DNA of 44,115 nt from Candidatus Babelota bacterium (GTDB lineage Bacteria > Babelota > Babeliae > Babelales > JABDEC01), in assembly GCA_013286795.1 (NCBI GenBank), contig JABDFA010000006.1, positions 1 through 44,115 of the forward strand. The letters are read 5' to 3'. The notes under the pieces are model-generated. The model did not search any database and was not told the origin of the DNA. It saw nothing but the letters and a program-made list of their open reading frames with translations. Below, in pieces: positions 42,997 through 44,115 of this stretch (within the stretch, counting starts at the first letter, position 1; each line of letters opens with the position of its first letter). Position numbers and translations under genes: made by a program.

Positions 42997-44115
42997 CTAC
43001 ACCCTAAATATTGGTTCTAAAACCCTGACCTTATAACTGTCGCCAATTACTATTGTTCCATCTTTAAAAGAAACAACTTTATCAGTAAGATTTAATTGTT
43101 TAATTGTTTTTATAAATTTTGGTGGGAAAATGGCCCAAATTTCAATACAATACCCTCTTCCATTTAGGGATCTTCTATTAATTGAATTATTATTTAATAT
43201 AATATTAAAATTGTTTAAATAACTTTCATTTGATCTATTATTGTTTGCAACAATTTCATTTTGCCACCTGTCACCTAAATAATCTAATACAATCTTTTGT
43301 AGATCATTAATGGGTATTTTATCCATTAAATTTTTTCTGATTTCATCAAAATTAAACTTTTCATTGGTAAACATTAAGACAGGTGCTTTTTTAAAATCTT
43401 TTGATGATGAACTAATAATAAATGACTTTTTATTGCCTAATAGCTTTAGATTAGTAATTATGCTATTTATTTTTATAGTATCAATTAATTCTAGGTTTGG
43501 ATTTAGAATTATTAAGGTATCAATGTGGTTTTTACATACAAAATTTCCATCAGCTGTTTTTTTTGCGTATAATATCGTAAAAGGAAGAGTAACAGTTTTT
43601 CCTGAAGAAAGATTTACAAGAAGAGATCTGTCCGGAAATGTTACAATTAATCTATCATCTTTTAAATAGATAATATTTTGAGGAGGTACAGGATCAGCTT
43701 CTTGAGGATTTATAGTTATTTCATTTGATTTTCTAAATACAAAGTTATTTAAATTATATATTTTAATAATTGTAGGCCCATATATAGCTTCAAATGGTAT
43801 AACCATAGTCTGGCAACTTATAATAACTAGTCTATTTCCAGATATTTCAATTATTTTTATTACATCTTTATTACCTGACACAGTTTTTTCTTTTTTGCCT
43901 GAATCAATATTGAAAATTTTTACATTTCCATTTTGCTGGGCTATAGCAACTCTGTTGTTAGATAATTTACTTAGACAAGCTATCATTTTCCCTTTTTTTA
44001 AATTTCGGTCATAAATTAGTTTTTCTTCATAATCTATATTTTCCAGCTCATTTTTAGTTTCTTGATTTAGTTTTTCTTCTTGTAAAGAATAAATATTTGA
44101 AAAATAGAAGCAAGC
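42997..44115 (-). CDS. Exported divergent propeller protein B4, 5' end outside window
   Basis: 372 residues are visible. The frame stays open to the last base, so an internal ATG at 43986 is not the start. By comparison with B3 only 11 residues (33 bp) are missing. The visible start ACFYFSNIYSLQEEK is the end of the signal peptide. The F-box-like helix is IPINDLQKIVLDYLGDRW. The end, VRVLEPIFRV, differs from B3. It stops 3 bp before the B3 ATG. Confidence 0.85.
   Translation of the reverse strand, partial: ACFYFSNIYSLQEEKLNQETKNELENIDYEEKLIYDRNLKKGKMIACLSKLSNNRVAIAQQNGNVKIFNIDSGKKEKTVSGNKDVIKIIEISGNRLVIISCQTMVIPFEAIYGPTIIKIYNLNNFVFRKSNEITINPQEADPVPPQNIIYLKDDRLIVTFPDRSLLVNLSSGKTVTLPFTILYAKKTADGNFVCKNHIDTLIILNPNLELIDTIKINSIITNLKLLGNKKSFIISSSSKDFKKAPVLMFTNEKFNFDEIRKNLMDKIPINDLQKIVLDYLGDRWQNEIVANNNRSNESYLNNFNIILNNNSINRRSLNGRGYCIEIWAIFPPKFIKTIKQLNLTDKVVSFKDGTIVIGDSYKVRVLEPIFRV

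Larger units (their letters stand above)
41845..44115 (-). repeat. Recent tandem duplication of propeller genes B3 and B4
   Basis: Two units with a period of about 1.15 kb. By eye, 42308-42960 and 43463-44115 match base for base. Toward the gene 3' ends scattered differences appear and the last codons differ. This fits either recent duplication or gene conversion of the 5' halves. Confidence 0.85.

Noticed and set aside
43310..43669. Plus-strand ORF of 119 codons opposite the propeller gene, with a duplicate at 42275-42514
   Set aside because: Shadow frame of the duplicated minus-strand genes; no ribosome-binding site and no independent features.

Overview
This 44 kb AT-rich window looks like part of the chromosome of a reduced, host-dependent bacterium. 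The best guess is a Candidatus Dependentiae (TM6) relative living in a protist. The guess rests on gene content only: a BamA-type barrel, many signal-peptide proteins built from ankyrin or beta-propeller repeats with an F-box-like helix, a polyamine importer, an archaeal-type ATP-dependent DNA ligase, NurA, and very low GC. No 16S gene is present, so the phylum call is an inference.

Layout. 1-4025: the 3' part of an Omp85/BamA gene and two exported ankyrin proteins. 4202-9845: a compact polyamine ABC operon (membrane protein, potA, potB, potC, potD) that runs into an exported WD40/F-box-like gene. 9907-10350: a GIY-YIG ORF enclosed by a perfect 65-bp inverted repeat. 10479-16144: two exported proteins of unknown function, an exported macro-domain protein, then sufS, mscL, a TVP38-like gene and photolyase, overlapping or nearly so. 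16227-21110: an ankyrin protein, dcd, an RsuA/RluB-type pseudouridine synthase, a membrane-anchored HAD protein, sufU, a nested inverted-repeat element, and NurA. 21212-28609: five tandem paralogues, each with a signal peptide, Ser-rich leader, propeller repeats and F-box-like helix; four end in a CaaX-like CIIC or CVIC. 28746-37140: mostly housekeeping genes (TatD, HU, SerRS, DUF58 pair, FMN-barrel protein, coiled-coil exported protein, tRNA-Leu, SecD, tRNA-Met, PgsA). 37137-39494: an orphan HEPN/HI0074-like protein and the ATP-dependent ligase. 39481-44115 (minus strand): four more tandem propeller paralogues, the last two nearly identical, and the last one cut by the window edge.

How it fits together. 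The housekeeping part is streamlined: overlapping genes, short spacers, and Suf and Sec parts split across loci. The accessory part is a large set of exported proteins that share one short motif, roughly [IL]P[DE]L..IV.DY, across ankyrin, WD40 and divergent propeller scaffolds. Four of them also carry a C-terminal CaaX-like box. That combination recalls the Legionella F-box/CaaX effector AnkB and suggests a recombining arsenal of host-directed proteins. A second theme is a family of GC-rich hairpin repeats. Some flank the GIY-YIG gene, and others sit directly on the 3' CCA of both tRNAs.
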